A DNA stretch of 64,000 nucleotides from UBA2357 sp041916775. GTDB lineage: Bacteria; Pseudomonadota; Gammaproteobacteria; Burkholderiales; Rhodocyclaceae. Below, piece after piece: positions 18,043 to 27,606 of the stretch. The position numbers and the translations under genes are program-made. Each line of letters starts with the position of its first letter. Within the stretch, counting starts at the first letter, position 1. The notes under the pieces were generated by a model, which made no database searches, was not told where the DNA came from, and saw only the letters and a program-made list of their open reading frames with translations. The stretch is from contig JAYRYZ010000023.1 of NCBI GenBank assembly GCA_041916775.1, forward strand, positions 17,769-81,768, written 5' to 3'.

Positions 18043-19116
18043 TCAGCCCGCATCTCGCGCGACGTGGACGAGCACGTCGGCGCGCGCGTCGATGTAGGCC
18101 GGATCGAGCTCCAGCGCGAAGGGGTCGGCGTGCCGGCCATGCGCCGCGAGGCGCAGGATGCGTCCGACCACCGCCTGCGGCACCTTCGGCGCCCAGCGGT
18201 CGAGGAGATCGTCGGCGAGGTCGGGCCGGTTGCACACCAGCACCATGTCACAGCCGGCTGCGAACGCGGCGCGCGCCCTGGCGAGGATGTCGCCGACCAC
18301 GGTCGCGCCCTCCATCGTCAGATCGTCACTGAAGATCACGCCATCGAAGCCGAGCCGGCCGCGCAGGACATCCTGCAGCCAGAACGGCGAGAAGCCCGCC
18401 GGATGTTCGTCGATGGCGGGGAAGCGCACATGCGCCGGCATCACTCCGGAGAGCTGGCGTGCGAGGCGGTGACGATAGGGCGCGATGTCTTCCTTCCACA
18501 CCGCGTCGAAGTCGCGCCCGTCCACCGGGATCTCGACATGCGAATCGGCCTCGATGAAACCGTGCCCGGGAAAGTGCTTGCCGACGCAGCCCATGCCGGC
18601 GTCGCGCATCCCGGCCGCGAGCGCGGAGGCGAGCTTGGCGACGACGATGGGGTCGCGGTGAAAGGCGCGATCGCCGATGACGCGACTGCAGCCGTAGTCG
18701 AGGTCCAGGACCGGTGTGAAGCTCAGATCGACGCCATGCGCGAGGAGTTCGGCCGCAAGCACGAAGCCGGTCGAACGCGCGAGCGCCAGCGCTGCGACAT
18801 GGTCATCCTCCCACACGCTGCCGAGCGAGCGCATCGCCGGCAGGCGGGTGAAACCGTCGCTGCGAAAGCGCTGCACCCGCCCGCCTTCATGGTCCACCGC
18901 GATCACCAGGCGCGGCGTGCGCAGCGCGTGGATCTCGGCAGTGAGCGCCTGGAGTTGCTCGGAGTTCGCGAAGTTGCGCGCGAACAGGATCACGCCGCCG
19001 ACGAGCGGATCGCACAGGCGCGCACGCTCCGCGTCGGTGAGCGCGGTGCCGGCGACGTCGAGCATGACCGGGCCGGGCGGCAGGGAGACAGGGGTTTGCG
19101 CAGGGTGATGGCTCAT
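18043..19116 (-). CDS. nagZ: beta-N-acetylhexosaminidase NagZ
   Basis: NagZ is a cytoplasmic GH3 enzyme that removes GlcNAc from anhydromuropeptides during murein recycling, and its products can signal AmpC induction. From the ATG at 19116 the protein is 357 residues. It shows VDHEGGRVQRF, the KHFPGHGFIEADSH loop with the catalytic His and the nucleophile Asp in FSDDLTMEG. A longer open frame reaches 19530, but that part overlaps acpS and lacks family similarity. The gene lies between acpS and uvrC. Confidence 0.95.
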   Translation of the reverse strand: MSHHPAQTPVSLPPGPVMLDVAGTALTDAERARLCDPLVGGVILFARNFANSEQLQALTAEIHALRTPRLVIAVDHEGGRVQRFRSDGFTRLPAMRSLGSVWEDDHVAALALARSTGFVLAAELLAHGVDLSFTPVLDLDYGCSRVIGDRAFHRDPIVVAKLASALAAGMRDAGMGCVGKHFPGHGFIEADSHVEIPVDGRDFDAVWKEDIAPYRHRLARQLSGVMPAHVRFPAIDEHPAGFSPFWLQDVLRGRLGFDGVIFSDDLTMEGATVVGDILARARAAFAAGCDMVLVCNRPDLADDLLDRWAPKVPQAVVGRILRLAAHGRHADPFALELDPAYIDARADVLVHVARDAG

Positions 19117-19165
19117 TGGCTGCTGGTGACTGGTTGACTTGGTCGCGCGCCGGGCGGCCGCGGGC

Positions 19166-19570
19166 TCAGGACGAGATGGATGCCGACGATGCCTCGCGTT
19201 GCTCCACCACCGCGAACGCCACCACCCAGTCCGCCTCGTCGGACAGACTGAGGTGGGCGACCAGGCCGCGCGCGCGCATGTATTCGGCGAGCGCAGGCGC
19301 ATACGCGTAGCCGGGCTTGCCGCGCGCGTCGTGTTCGATGCGCACCGCATGCAGCGTCGCCGGCAGCGCCACACCCGTACCCAGTGCCTTACCGAAGGCC
19401 TCCTTGGCAGCGAAACGCTTCGCGAGGTGGCGGGCCGGCTCACGCGCGGCATGGAAGGCGGCGCGCTCCGCCTCGGGCAGGATGCGCTCGGCGAAGCGCA
19501 CGCCATGACGCTCCAGCGCCGCCACGACACGCGCGATGTGGACGATATCGGTCCCGATGCCGTGAATCAT
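19166..19570 (-). CDS. acpS: holo-[acyl-carrier-protein] synthase
   Basis: AcpS transfers 4'-phosphopantetheine from CoA to the active Ser of acyl carrier protein; a substrate, AcpP, is encoded at 33785-34024. The 134-residue product has the family blocks MIHGIGTDIVHIARV and LAKRFAAKEAFGKALGTG, with the Mg-binding Asp8 and Glu in FAAKEA, and HLSLSDE near the C-terminus. It follows pdxJ by 18 bp, the conserved pdxJ-acpS order. Confidence 0.96.
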   Translation of the reverse strand: MIHGIGTDIVHIARVVAALERHGVRFAERILPEAERAAFHAAREPARHLAKRFAAKEAFGKALGTGVALPATLHAVRIEHDARGKPGYAYAPALAEYMRARGLVAHLSLSDEADWVVAFAVVEQREASSASISS

Positions 19571-19588
19571 CCCGCAGTTCCTTGCGCG

Positions 19589-20338
19589 TCAGGACGCCGT
19601 GGCTTCACGCATCAGCCGCTTCATCTCGGACACCGCGGCACGCAGGCCGATGAACACCGCGCGGCTGACGATGGCATGGCCGATGTGCAGCTCGCGGATG
19701 CCGGCAAGCCGGGCGACCGGCTGCACGTTGTAATAGTTGAGCGCATGGCCGGCATTGAAGCGCATGCCCAGCGCGCGAATCGCCTCGCCCCCTTCGCGGA
19801 TGCGGGCGAGCTCGCGCTGCACCGCAGGGCTCTCCTCGTCGCGCCCGGCGGCGTGGAAGGCGTGCGCGTAAGGGCCGGTATGCACCTCGCACACCTTCGC
19901 GCCGACCCTTGCGGCGGCGGCGATCTGTGCCGGATCGGCGTCGATGAACACGCTCGTGACGATGCCGGCCTCGGCGAGCCGGCCGATGATGTCGGCGAGA
20001 CGCGACTCCTGCGAGAGGATGTCCAGCCCGCCCTCGGTGGTGACCTCCTGGCGGCCTTCCGGCACCAGCATCGCCATCTCGGGGCGCATCGCGCAGGCGA
20101 TGCCGACCATCTCGTCGGTGGCGGCCATTTCCAGGTTGAGCTTGATCTGGGTGGTCTCGCGCAGGCGCCGCACGTCCTCGTCCTGGATGTGGCGGCGGTC
20201 CTCGCGCAGATGCACGGTGATGCCGTCCGCTCCGCCGAGATGCGCCTCCACCGCGGCCCACACCGGGTCCGGCTCCCAGGTGCGCCGCGCCTGGCGCAGT
20301 GTCGCCACATGGTCGATATTCACGCCGAGTTCGATCAC
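19589..20338 (-). CDS. pdxJ: pyridoxine 5'-phosphate synthase
   Basis: PdxJ closes the pyridine ring from deoxyxylulose-5-phosphate and 1-amino-3-oxo-4-(phosphohydroxy)propan-2-one, giving pyridoxine 5'-phosphate. The 249-residue protein starts IELGVNIDHVATLRQARRT after a GTG at 20338, which overlaps the recO TGA as GTGA, and carries GITVHLREDRRHIQD and AGHALNYYNVQPV. The frame stays open to 20599 through recO, but the N-terminal family block fixes the GTG start. It is coupled to recO upstream and acpS downstream. Confidence 0.95.
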   Translation of the reverse strand: MIELGVNIDHVATLRQARRTWEPDPVWAAVEAHLGGADGITVHLREDRRHIQDEDVRRLRETTQIKLNLEMAATDEMVGIACAMRPEMAMLVPEGRQEVTTEGGLDILSQESRLADIIGRLAEAGIVTSVFIDADPAQIAAAARVGAKVCEVHTGPYAHAFHAAGRDEESPAVQRELARIREGGEAIRALGMRFNAGHALNYYNVQPVARLAGIRELHIGHAIVSRAVFIGLRAAVSEMKRLMREATAS

Positions 20339-21057
20339 AGTTCCTGCAACTCCTTCAATACCCGCCGGGACTCCAGGGTCTGACCGTGCAGGGTGTGGTT
20401 GATCAGCATGCGCAGCAGGCTCTTGCTCTGCGCAAGGGTTTCCGGCCGGGAGAAGTCGTCGGCCAACATGTCGAGCAGGGTCTGGCCGCTGAGCACCGGG
20501 GCATCCGCTGGCGCACCCACGGCGGGCGTCAGCCCTTGCTCGACAATATAGACGTAGCGACCGGTGGCCACCACCGGCACGCCCGATTCGGCTTCGCACT
20601 CCAACCCCACGCCGTACCCGAGCTCACGCAGTAGCGCGAGCTCGAAGCGTCGCAGCAGCGGAGCCTGCGGCTGGTTGCCGGCGAGCGCGAGCAGCGCCGA
20701 CCAGTAGGCATCGAAGAGCGCGGGGTGCGCGTCCTCGCGCGCCGAAAGCTTCACCAGCAACTCGTTGAGGTAGTAACCGCACAGCAGCGCCTTGCCCGAC
20801 AGCAACGGCAGGCCGCCCTGCCACTCGGCACGCACCAGCGTCTTTACCTCGCCACCGCCGGACCAGTCGATCAGGAGTGGCTGAAAGGCCATGAGCACGC
20901 CGCGCAGCGCCGACATCGGCCGACGTGCGCCCTTCGCAACCATCGCAACGCGGCCGTGATCGCGCGAGAAGACTTCTACGATCAGGCTGGTCTCGCGCCA
21001 GGGGTAGCTGTGCAGGACGAACCCCGGCTGCTGATCGACACGCTGCCGAGTACTCAC
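20335..21057 (-). CDS. recO: DNA repair protein RecO
   Basis: RecO works with RecF and RecR to load RecA on SSB-coated DNA and to anneal strands during gap repair. The 240-residue protein has an N-terminal OB fold (GFVLHSYPWRETSLIVEVFSR) and a helical C-terminal part (SGKALLCGYYLNELLVKLS, LLRRFELALLRELGYG). No zinc-binding Cys set is visible, as in E. coli RecO. It lies between era and pdxJ, the standard era-recO-pdxJ order. Confidence 0.94.
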   Translation of the reverse strand: MSTRQRVDQQPGFVLHSYPWRETSLIVEVFSRDHGRVAMVAKGARRPMSALRGVLMAFQPLLIDWSGGGEVKTLVRAEWQGGLPLLSGKALLCGYYLNELLVKLSAREDAHPALFDAYWSALLALAGNQPQAPLLRRFELALLRELGYGVGLECEAESGVPVVATGRYVYIVEQGLTPAVGAPADAPVLSGQTLLDMLADDFSRPETLAQSKSLLRMLINHTLHGQTLESRRVLKELQEL

Positions 21058-21093
21058 GAGGCGGCCCTGACGCGCCGGCGCAAGGCCCCGCGA

Positions 21094-22011
21094 TCAGTCG
21101 TAGCCGAGGCTCTTGAGCGCGCGCTCATCGTCCGCCCAGCCGCTCTTCACCTTCACCCACACCTCGAGATAGACCTTGCCGTCGAAGAGCTTCTCGAGCT
21201 CCACCCGCGCCTCGCTCGAGATGCGCTTGAGCTGCTCACCGCCGCGACCGATGACGATGCCCTTGTGGCCGGGCTTGTCGACGATGACCGCGGCGAAGAT
21301 GCGGCGCAGGCTGCCCTCGGTCTCGAACTTCTCGATCTCCACCGCAATGCCGTAGGGCAGCTCGTCGCCAAGCAGACGGAAGAGCTTCTCGCGCAGGAAC
21401 TCGGAGGCCAGGAAGCGCTCACTGCGGTCGGTGATGTCGTCTGCGCCATACATCGGCGATGCGACCGGCAGGTACTGGCGCGCGGCCTTCACCAGCGCGT
21501 CCACGTTGGAGCCGCGCTCGGCGCTGAGCGGCACCACCTCCGCAAACGGACGAAGCGCCGCCACGCGCTCGATGAAGGGCAACAGCCGGGTCTTGTCGGC
21601 GAGCCGGTCCACCTTGTTGATCACGAGCAGCACCGGCACATCGGCGGGCAGCACCGACAGCACCTTGCGGTCGTCCTCGCCGAAGCGGTCGGCCTCAACC
21701 ACGAAGAACACCACATCCACCGACGCCAGCGCCTGCGTGACGGTGCGGTTCATGCCACGGTTCAAGGCGTTGCGGTGCTCGGTCTGGAAGCCGGGGGTAT
21801 CCACGAAGATGAACTGCGCATCGTCGTTGGTGAGGATGCCGGTGACACGATGGCGCGTCGTCTGCGCCTTGCGCGAGACGATGCTGATCTTCTGCCCGAT
21901 CAGCCGGTTGAGCAGGGTCGACTTGCCGACGTTGGGACGCCCGACGATGGCGACGAAGCCGGTGCGGAAGTCCGCCTCGGCCGTCTCGATGGAGGGTTCT
22001 GTCGTCGTCAT
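21094..22011 (-). CDS. era: GTPase Era
   Basis: Era is a Ras-like GTPase that binds the 3' end of 16S rRNA and checks 30S maturation. The 305-residue protein has the P loop GRPNVGKS (24-31), the switch segment QTTRHRVTGI, DTPGF and NKVD. A C-terminal KH domain contains KGIVIGRGGEQLKRI. Its ATG overlaps the rnc stop (ATGA), so translation is probably coupled to rnc. Confidence 0.97.
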   Translation of the reverse strand: MTTTEPSIETAEADFRTGFVAIVGRPNVGKSTLLNRLIGQKISIVSRKAQTTRHRVTGILTNDDAQFIFVDTPGFQTEHRNALNRGMNRTVTQALASVDVVFFVVEADRFGEDDRKVLSVLPADVPVLLVINKVDRLADKTRLLPFIERVAALRPFAEVVPLSAERGSNVDALVKAARQYLPVASPMYGADDITDRSERFLASEFLREKLFRLLGDELPYGIAVEIEKFETEGSLRRIFAAVIVDKPGHKGIVIGRGGEQLKRISSEARVELEKLFDGKVYLEVWVKVKSGWADDERALKSLGYD

Positions 22012-22688
22012 GATGATTTTCTCAGCGCGGCGAGCGCGAGCTCGGCCGATTGTTGTTCGGCGGCGCGCCGGCTCGCCCCGCGCCCCACGGTACGCACGCC
22101 GCAGGCCTCGAGCACGCAGGCGATCTCGAACTCCTGCGCGTGCGCCTCACCGAGCACCTGTGAAAGCTGATACTGCGGCAGCGGCAACTTGCGCCCTTGC
22201 AGCCACTCCTGCAACGCGGTCTTGGGATCCTTGAGCGCGACGCGCGGATCGATCTCGGCGATCAGCGGAGCGTAGAGCCGGTCGATGACACCCTTGGCCG
22301 CCGCAAATCCGGCGTCCAGAAAGACCGCCGCGAACACCGCTTCGAGCGCGTCGGCGAGGATCGACGGGCGGCGAAAGCCGCCGCTCTTCAGTTCGCCTTC
22401 GCCCAGACGCAAGGCCTCCCCGAGATCCAGCGCTTGCGCCACCCTGTGCAGCCCTTCCTGGCGCACCAGCGACGCGCGCAGCCGCGACATCTCGCCTTCC
22501 TTGAGCACGCCGAAGCGCTCGAACAAGGCGATCGCGATCACGCAGTTGAGGATGCTGTCGCCCAGGAACTCCAACCGCTCGTTGTTGGGCTGCCCGAAGC
22601 TGCGGTGAGTCAGTGCCTGCTCCAGCAAGGCCGGATTCGCGAACGCATGACCCAGTTGCCGCTGCAGACGACTATCGAACGACTTCAC
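22008..22688 (-). CDS. rnc: ribonuclease III
   Basis: RNase III cuts double-stranded RNA in rRNA precursors and mRNA leaders. The 226-residue product begins VKSFDSRLQRQLGHAF after a GTG at 22688 and has the signature NERLEFLGDSIL plus the second acidic cluster ILADALEAVFAAVFLD. A C-terminal dsRNA-binding domain follows (KTALQEWLQGRKLPLPQY). An in-frame extension to 22775 overlaps the DUF4845 gene and is not used. It lies 12 bp after that gene and overlaps era. Confidence 0.95.
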   Translation of the reverse strand: MKSFDSRLQRQLGHAFANPALLEQALTHRSFGQPNNERLEFLGDSILNCVIAIALFERFGVLKEGEMSRLRASLVRQEGLHRVAQALDLGEALRLGEGELKSGGFRRPSILADALEAVFAAVFLDAGFAAAKGVIDRLYAPLIAEIDPRVALKDPKTALQEWLQGRKLPLPQYQLSQVLGEAHAQEFEIACVLEACGVRTVGRGASRRAAEQQSAELALAALRKSS

Positions 22689-22699
22689 GCAACACCAGG

Positions 22700-23059
22700 C
22701 TAGAGACTGGAGCTCGACGCGGTGAACTCGAAAAGCAGGCTCACATTGCCGGCAATCGGTACCCTGCGCTCCCATGCCGCGTCCACGACCACCTTGCCGC
22801 CGTCCTTGTAGATCTCGAGGTCGGCCGCGGTCACGCTGGTGATGTCATCGACCACCGAGCGCCGCTCGAAGCTCTTGCGCAGGGCCGCCATGTTGGCCCC
22901 ACCGTCGCCTTCCTCGGCGATTGCGCGCACGATGCGCTGGATCGCGAAGTACTCTGTGAACGCCGGCACCGACCTGAAGCCCAGCAACAGGATGAAGGCG
23001 GCCAGCGCCCCGACGATCAACAGGCCGATCAGGCTGATACCACGCTGGCGATGTCTCAT
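22700..23059 (-). CDS. DUF4845 small membrane protein
   Basis: This 119-residue protein has a pilin-like N-terminus, MRHRQRGISLIGLLIVGALAAF, with one membrane segment (about 8-28). A short, probably periplasmic domain follows. The family (DUF4845) is typically found between lepB and rnc in betaproteobacteria, exactly as here, and its role is unknown. An envelope task linked to signal peptidase I is only a guess from position. Confidence 0.85.
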   Translation of the reverse strand: MRHRQRGISLIGLLIVGALAAFILLLGFRSVPAFTEYFAIQRIVRAIAEEGDGGANMAALRKSFERRSVVDDITSVTAADLEIYKDGGKVVVDAAWERRVPIAGNVSLLFEFTASSSSL

Positions 23060-23074
23060 TCGTTGCTCTCCTCG

Positions 23075-23869
23075 TCAGTGGAAACCACCGATCCGCTTCA
23101 GATCGCTGAAATTGAACCAGATGAAAAACGCACGTCCCACGATGTTCTCGTCGGGCACGAAACCCCACACTCGGCTGTCGCTGCTCGCGTCACGGTTGTC
23201 CCCCATGACGAAGTAATGGCCCTGCGGTACCGTGCAACTCACTCCCGCCGTAGTATAGGTGCAGTTCTCCCGCTTCGGGAAGTTGAGTACTTGCGGCACG
23301 AACGCGGGCGCATCACGCTCGATGAGCACCGAGTGCTCCACCTCGCCGAGCATTTCGGTGTATTGCGGCGAATAGTAGAGCCTGTCGGGGTGAAGGAACT
23401 CGCCCGTGGCCTGGATCGGAACCGGCTGACCATTCACGGTGAGGCGCTTGTTCAGATACTCGACCCGGTCGCCCGGCAGGCCGACGATGCGCTTGATGTA
23501 ATCCATGCTCGGATCGGCGGGGTAGCGGAACACCATCACCTCCCCACGCTTGGGCTGATTGATCTCGATGATCTTCTTGTTGATCACCGGCAAGCGAATG
23601 CCGTAGGTCCACTTGTTCACGAGAATGAAGTCGCCCACCAGCAAGGTCGGGATCATCGAGCCCGACGGAATCTTGAACGGCTCCACCACGAACGAGCGCA
23701 AGCCGAACACGATCAGGATCACCGGAAAGAAGCTCGCCCCGTATTCCACCCACCACGGCGCAGGCGTACCCGGCGCGCGGCGCTTGCGCGCGACGAAGCG
23801 ATCCAGGCACCACAGCACGCCTGTCACAACCAACAGCACGAACAATATCAACGCAAAGTTCACGAACAC
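23075..23869 (-). CDS. lepB: signal peptidase I
   Basis: LepB removes signal peptides from exported proteins at the outer face of the inner membrane. The 264-residue protein has two N-terminal membrane segments (about 3-22 and 43-60). The catalytic Ser71 lies in PSGSMIPTL and the general-base Lys126 in DYIKRIVGLPGDRV. Later blocks are YFVMGDNRDASSDSR and a C-terminal VGRAFFIWF. It lies between lepA and the DUF4845 gene. Confidence 0.96.
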   Translation of the reverse strand: MFVNFALILFVLLVVTGVLWCLDRFVARKRRAPGTPAPWWVEYGASFFPVILIVFGLRSFVVEPFKIPSGSMIPTLLVGDFILVNKWTYGIRLPVINKKIIEINQPKRGEVMVFRYPADPSMDYIKRIVGLPGDRVEYLNKRLTVNGQPVPIQATGEFLHPDRLYYSPQYTEMLGEVEHSVLIERDAPAFVPQVLNFPKRENCTYTTAGVSCTVPQGHYFVMGDNRDASSDSRVWGFVPDENIVGRAFFIWFNFSDLKRIGGFH

Positions 23870-23960
23870 TCCAGAGACCGGACCACCGGCCAGCCAGCGG
23901 GCCGCCCGGGCCCCTCAATCCGATCGACTTCGGTGCGCCCGGTCGTGGGCACCTCGTCGG

Positions 23961-25757
23961 TCATTTGTTCTCGTCGGTGCGCAGCACCGCCAGGAAGGCT
24001 TCCTGCGGGATCTCGACGTTACCCACCTGCTTCATGCGCTTCTTGCCTTCCTTCTGCTTCTCCAGCAGCTTGCGCTTGCGGCTGATGTCGCCGCCGTAGC
24101 ACTTGGCGAGCACATTCTTGCGCAGCGCCTTGATCGTCTCGCGCGCGATGATGTTCGAGCCGATCGCCGCCTGCACCGCCACATCGAACATCTGCCGCGG
24201 GATCAGCTCGCGCAGCTTCGCGGCGAGCTCGCGCCCCCGGTACTGGGCGCTCGCGCGATGCACGATCACCGACAGCGCATCGACCTTCTCGCCGCCGACG
24301 AGCAGATCCAGCTTCACCAGGTCGGCGCTGCGATACTCCTTGAACTCGTAATCGAGCGACGCATAGCCGCGCGACACCGACTTCAGTCGGTCGAAGAAGT
24401 CCATCACGACCTCGTTCATCGGCATCTCATATACCAGCTGCACCTGCCGGCCAAGGTAGCGCATGTCCACCTGATTGCCACGTTTCTGGGTGCATAGCGT
24501 GATCACCGAGCCGACGTACTCCTGCGGCAGGAAGATGGTTGCAGTGATGATGGGTTCGCGGATCTCGGCAACCTTGGAAAGATCCGGCAGCTTGGACGGG
24601 TTCTCAATGCGCAGCACCTCGCCGCTGTTCATCACCACCTCGTACACCACCGTCGGCGCGGTGGTGATGAGGTCCATGTCGAACTCGCGTTCCAGGCGCT
24701 CCTGCACGATGTCCATGTGGAGCAGGCCGAGGAAACCGCAGCGGAAACCGAAGCCCAGCGCCTGCGAGACTTCCGGCTCGAACTGCAGCGCGGCGTCGTT
24801 GAGCTTGAGCTTCTCGAGCGACTCGCGCAGCTGGTCGTATTCACTCGACTCCACCGGATACAGGCCGGCGAACACCTGCGGCTTGATCTCGCGAAAGCCC
24901 GGCAGCGGCGCGCTTGCCGGACGGCTCGCGACGGTGATGGTGTCGCCCACCTTGGCCGCCTTGAGCTCCTTGATGCCGGCAATGACGAAGCCGACCTCAC
25001 CCGCATGCAGGACATCACGCGCCACCGAGCGGGGCGTGAACACGCCGACCTGATCCACCGGATACTGCGCACCGTTGGACATCAACAGGATGCGGTCCTT
25101 GACGCGCAGCGAGCCATCGACGACACGCACCAGCATCACCACGCCCACGTAGTTGTCGAACCAGGAATCGATGATCAGCGCCTTCAGCGGGCCATCGGCG
25201 TCACCCTTGGGTGGCGGCACACGGCTGATCACGAGCTCCAGCACCTCCTCGATCCCGAAGCCGGTCTTGGCCGAACACAGCACCGCCTCTGACGCATCCA
25301 CGCCGATCACGTCCTCGACCTCCTTGCGCGCGCTCTCCGGATCGGCTGCGGGCAGGTCGATCTTGTTGAGGACGGGCAACACCTCCACGCCGAGCTCGAT
25401 CGCGGTGTAGCAGTTCGCCACCGTTTGCGCCTCGACGCCCTGAGAGGCATCCACGACCAACAGGGCGCCTTCGCAGGCCGATAGCGAACGGCTCACCTCG
25501 TAAGAGAAGTCCACATGCCCCGGGGTATCGATGAGATTGAGGTTATAGACTTGCCCGTCACGTGCCTTGTATCTCAGGGCTGCCGTCTGAGCCTTGATGG
25601 TGATGCCGCGCTCGCGCTCGAGGTCCATGGAGTCGAGCACCTGCTCCTCCATCTCGCGCTCGGAGAGCCCGCCGCAGTAGTGGATCAGACGGTCGGCCAG
25701 CGTAGACTTGCCATGGTCGATGTGGGCGATGATGGAGAAGTTGCGGATGTGTTGCAT
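23961..25757 (-). CDS. lepA: elongation factor 4 (LepA)
   Basis: LepA is a ribosome-binding GTPase that affects initiation or back-translocation under stress. From the ATG at 25757 the product is 598 residues, beginning MQHIRNFSIIAHIDHGKST. It has DTPGHVDF, the NKIDLPAADP motif and the LepA-specific C-terminal domain (about 490-598). Sixteen in-frame upstream codons are discarded. A perfect TATAAT on the minus strand (complement of 25835-25840) about 75 bp upstream may be its promoter, but no good -35 is seen. The gap 25758-25900 holds nothing else. Confidence 0.96.
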   Translation of the reverse strand: MQHIRNFSIIAHIDHGKSTLADRLIHYCGGLSEREMEEQVLDSMDLERERGITIKAQTAALRYKARDGQVYNLNLIDTPGHVDFSYEVSRSLSACEGALLVVDASQGVEAQTVANCYTAIELGVEVLPVLNKIDLPAADPESARKEVEDVIGVDASEAVLCSAKTGFGIEEVLELVISRVPPPKGDADGPLKALIIDSWFDNYVGVVMLVRVVDGSLRVKDRILLMSNGAQYPVDQVGVFTPRSVARDVLHAGEVGFVIAGIKELKAAKVGDTITVASRPASAPLPGFREIKPQVFAGLYPVESSEYDQLRESLEKLKLNDAALQFEPEVSQALGFGFRCGFLGLLHMDIVQERLEREFDMDLITTAPTVVYEVVMNSGEVLRIENPSKLPDLSKVAEIREPIITATIFLPQEYVGSVITLCTQKRGNQVDMRYLGRQVQLVYEMPMNEVVMDFFDRLKSVSRGYASLDYEFKEYRSADLVKLDLLVGGEKVDALSVIVHRASAQYRGRELAAKLRELIPRQMFDVAVQAAIGSNIIARETIKALRKNVLAKCYGGDISRKRKLLEKQKEGKKRMKQVGNVEIPQEAFLAVLRTDENK

Positions 25758-25900
25758 GCGGATAGGGTAGGTTTCTTTCGCGGTTTCAGGGCCGAATGGC
25801 AGCACGCGCGGCGCCAGACACGACCGGGCCGCGGATTATAGCTTGAAACACATGCCGCAGCCGTGAATGGCGCCAATGCGGTAATGAAAAATGCGCAGGA

Positions 25901-26191
25901 TCAGCGCTTTGCGATCTCCGCGGGCGCACGTGCGAGACAATGCTGCACGACTCGCTCCGGATCCAGATGCCAGTGGCAGATCTCCACGGATCCGTCCAGC
26001 AGCACTGGCACGAGTTCATTCCAACGCGCCTCGAGTCCGGGGTCCGAATCGACATCGACAACATCGACACGCCACCCGAACGTCTCTGCGATCGGCTCGA
26101 GTGCCGCGATCATGTCGTGGCAAAGGTGACACCACTCGCGGCTGAGAACCGTGAAGACGAGTCGCTCATCGCAACCGGCAATCGTGCTCAT
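25901..26191 (-). CDS. glutaredoxin-like thiol-disulfide protein
   Basis: The 96-residue protein matches the short glutaredoxin-like family (DUF836). It has a beta strand LVFTVLS, a CxxC redox pair (Cys21 and Cys24 in WCHLCHDM) and the fold element VDVDSDPGLEARWNELVPVLL. Its ATG overlaps the degP stop (ATGA), so it is the last gene of the envelope-stress operon. The substrate is unknown; a redox link to RseC, which also carries clustered Cys residues, is only suggested by position. Confidence 0.85.
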   Translation of the reverse strand: MSTIAGCDERLVFTVLSREWCHLCHDMIAALEPIAETFGWRVDVVDVDSDPGLEARWNELVPVLLDGSVEICHWHLDPERVVQHCLARAPAEIAKR

Positions 26192-27606
26192 TCGGCCGCA
26201 GTCAGGCTGACGTAGGCGCTTCCCTCGGCCCGCTGCACGAGCAAGGAGACGTTCTCTCCGGGGCGAAGGTCCGCGACGAGACGCTCGAAGTCCGCCACGC
26301 TCCGGAGTTGCGATTGGCGTCCGCCCTTGACCATTGCCACGATCAGGTCGCCCTCACGCAGATCCGAACGCCCGGCGACACCCTCCATCCGTTCGATGAT
26401 CACACCGCTGCTCGCCCCGACCTGCTCGAGTTGATCAGCGGTGGGCACCACCACCACCACGCCCAGCCTGTTCGGAGTCTCGGTCGGCACAACGGCACGG
26501 TGGACACCTTCGCCCTTGTCCTCACGCCACTCACCGACGGCCACGGATAGCGTGCGCGCCTCCCCGTCCCGATACACCTGCATGTCGACAACCGCGCCTG
26601 GACGAGTGGCCGCAACGATGCGCGGAAGGTCGTTGGAACTGCTCACCTGGCGGCCATCGAAGCGCACGATGACGTCACCCTGACGCACTCCGGCCTTTTC
26701 GGCCGGGGCCCCGACCTCCACCGAACTGACGAGTGCCCCCTCTGCCCGCGGCAAACCGAAGCTCTCGGCCAGCACGCGCGTAACCTCCTGGATGGCGACG
26801 CCGATCCTGCCTCGACGTACGACACCTGCGCTGCGCAGTTGCGACTGCACATCCATTGCCACATCGATAGGAATGGCGAACGACAAGCCCATGAAGCCGC
26901 CCGTCTGGCTGTAGATCTGAGAGTTGACACCAACGACCTCGCCCTTCAGGTTGAACAACGGCCCCCCCGAATTGCCCGGGTTGATCGCCACGTCGGTCTG
27001 GATGAAGGGCACGAAGTTCTCGTCTGGCAGGCTACGCCCCTTGGCACTCACGATGCCCGCCGTCACGGAGTGCTCGAAGCCGAAGGGCGAGCCGATGGCC
27101 ACCACCCACTCACCCACCTTGAGCGCGTCCGGTTGCCCCATCGAGACCACGGGCAAGCCGTCCGCGTCGATACGGATCACCGCGATATCGCTGCGGCGGT
27201 CCGCACCGATGACGCGAGCACGGTACTCGCGCTTGTCAGCGAGGCGCACGACGATCTCCTCGGCATCTTCGATCACGTGCGCGTTCGTGATGATGAAGCC
27301 GTCGTCGCTGATGATGAAGCCCGAACCCAACGAGCGGTTGTCACCATTGAACTTGGGGTCTTCCGGAATGCGCGGAGCAAAGCGACGGAAGAAATCGAAC
27401 ATCGGATCCTTCTCGTCAAGGCTTGGGAAGCGCGTCCTGCGCTCCCTGGGGGCCTGGGTGGTGCTGATGTTCACTACCGATGGCCCTTGCCGCTCCACGA
27501 GTACCGTGAAATCCGGCAGTTCAGCCGCATGGACCGCCCCGAACGATACACAGCACAGCACGATCCACGACAGAAGGCCAGAAAAGCGCAGAACCTGGTT
27601 ACTCAT
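26188..27606 (-). CDS. mucD: periplasmic serine protease DegP/MucD family
   Basis: This protease-chaperone degrades misfolded envelope proteins and feeds back on sigma-E signalling. From the ATG at 27606 (ATGA overlap with rseC) the 472-residue precursor has a signal peptide ending VHA (about residue 27). A trypsin-like domain with His110 (TNAHVIED), Asp140 (RSDIAV) and Ser213 (GNSGGP) follows, then two PDZ domains (about 275-365 and 385-470). A 24-residue upstream extension is rejected. Placement after rseC mirrors the algU-mucABCD layout of Pseudomonas, so the MucD name fits. Confidence 0.93.
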   Translation of the reverse strand: MSNQVLRFSGLLSWIVLCCVSFGAVHAAELPDFTVLVERQGPSVVNISTTQAPRERRTRFPSLDEKDPMFDFFRRFAPRIPEDPKFNGDNRSLGSGFIISDDGFIITNAHVIEDAEEIVVRLADKREYRARVIGADRRSDIAVIRIDADGLPVVSMGQPDALKVGEWVVAIGSPFGFEHSVTAGIVSAKGRSLPDENFVPFIQTDVAINPGNSGGPLFNLKGEVVGVNSQIYSQTGGFMGLSFAIPIDVAMDVQSQLRSAGVVRRGRIGVAIQEVTRVLAESFGLPRAEGALVSSVEVGAPAEKAGVRQGDVIVRFDGRQVSSSNDLPRIVAATRPGAVVDMQVYRDGEARTLSVAVGEWREDKGEGVHRAVVPTETPNRLGVVVVVPTADQLEQVGASSGVIIERMEGVAGRSDLREGDLIVAMVKGGRQSQLRSVADFERLVADLRPGENVSLLVQRAEGSAYVSLTAAE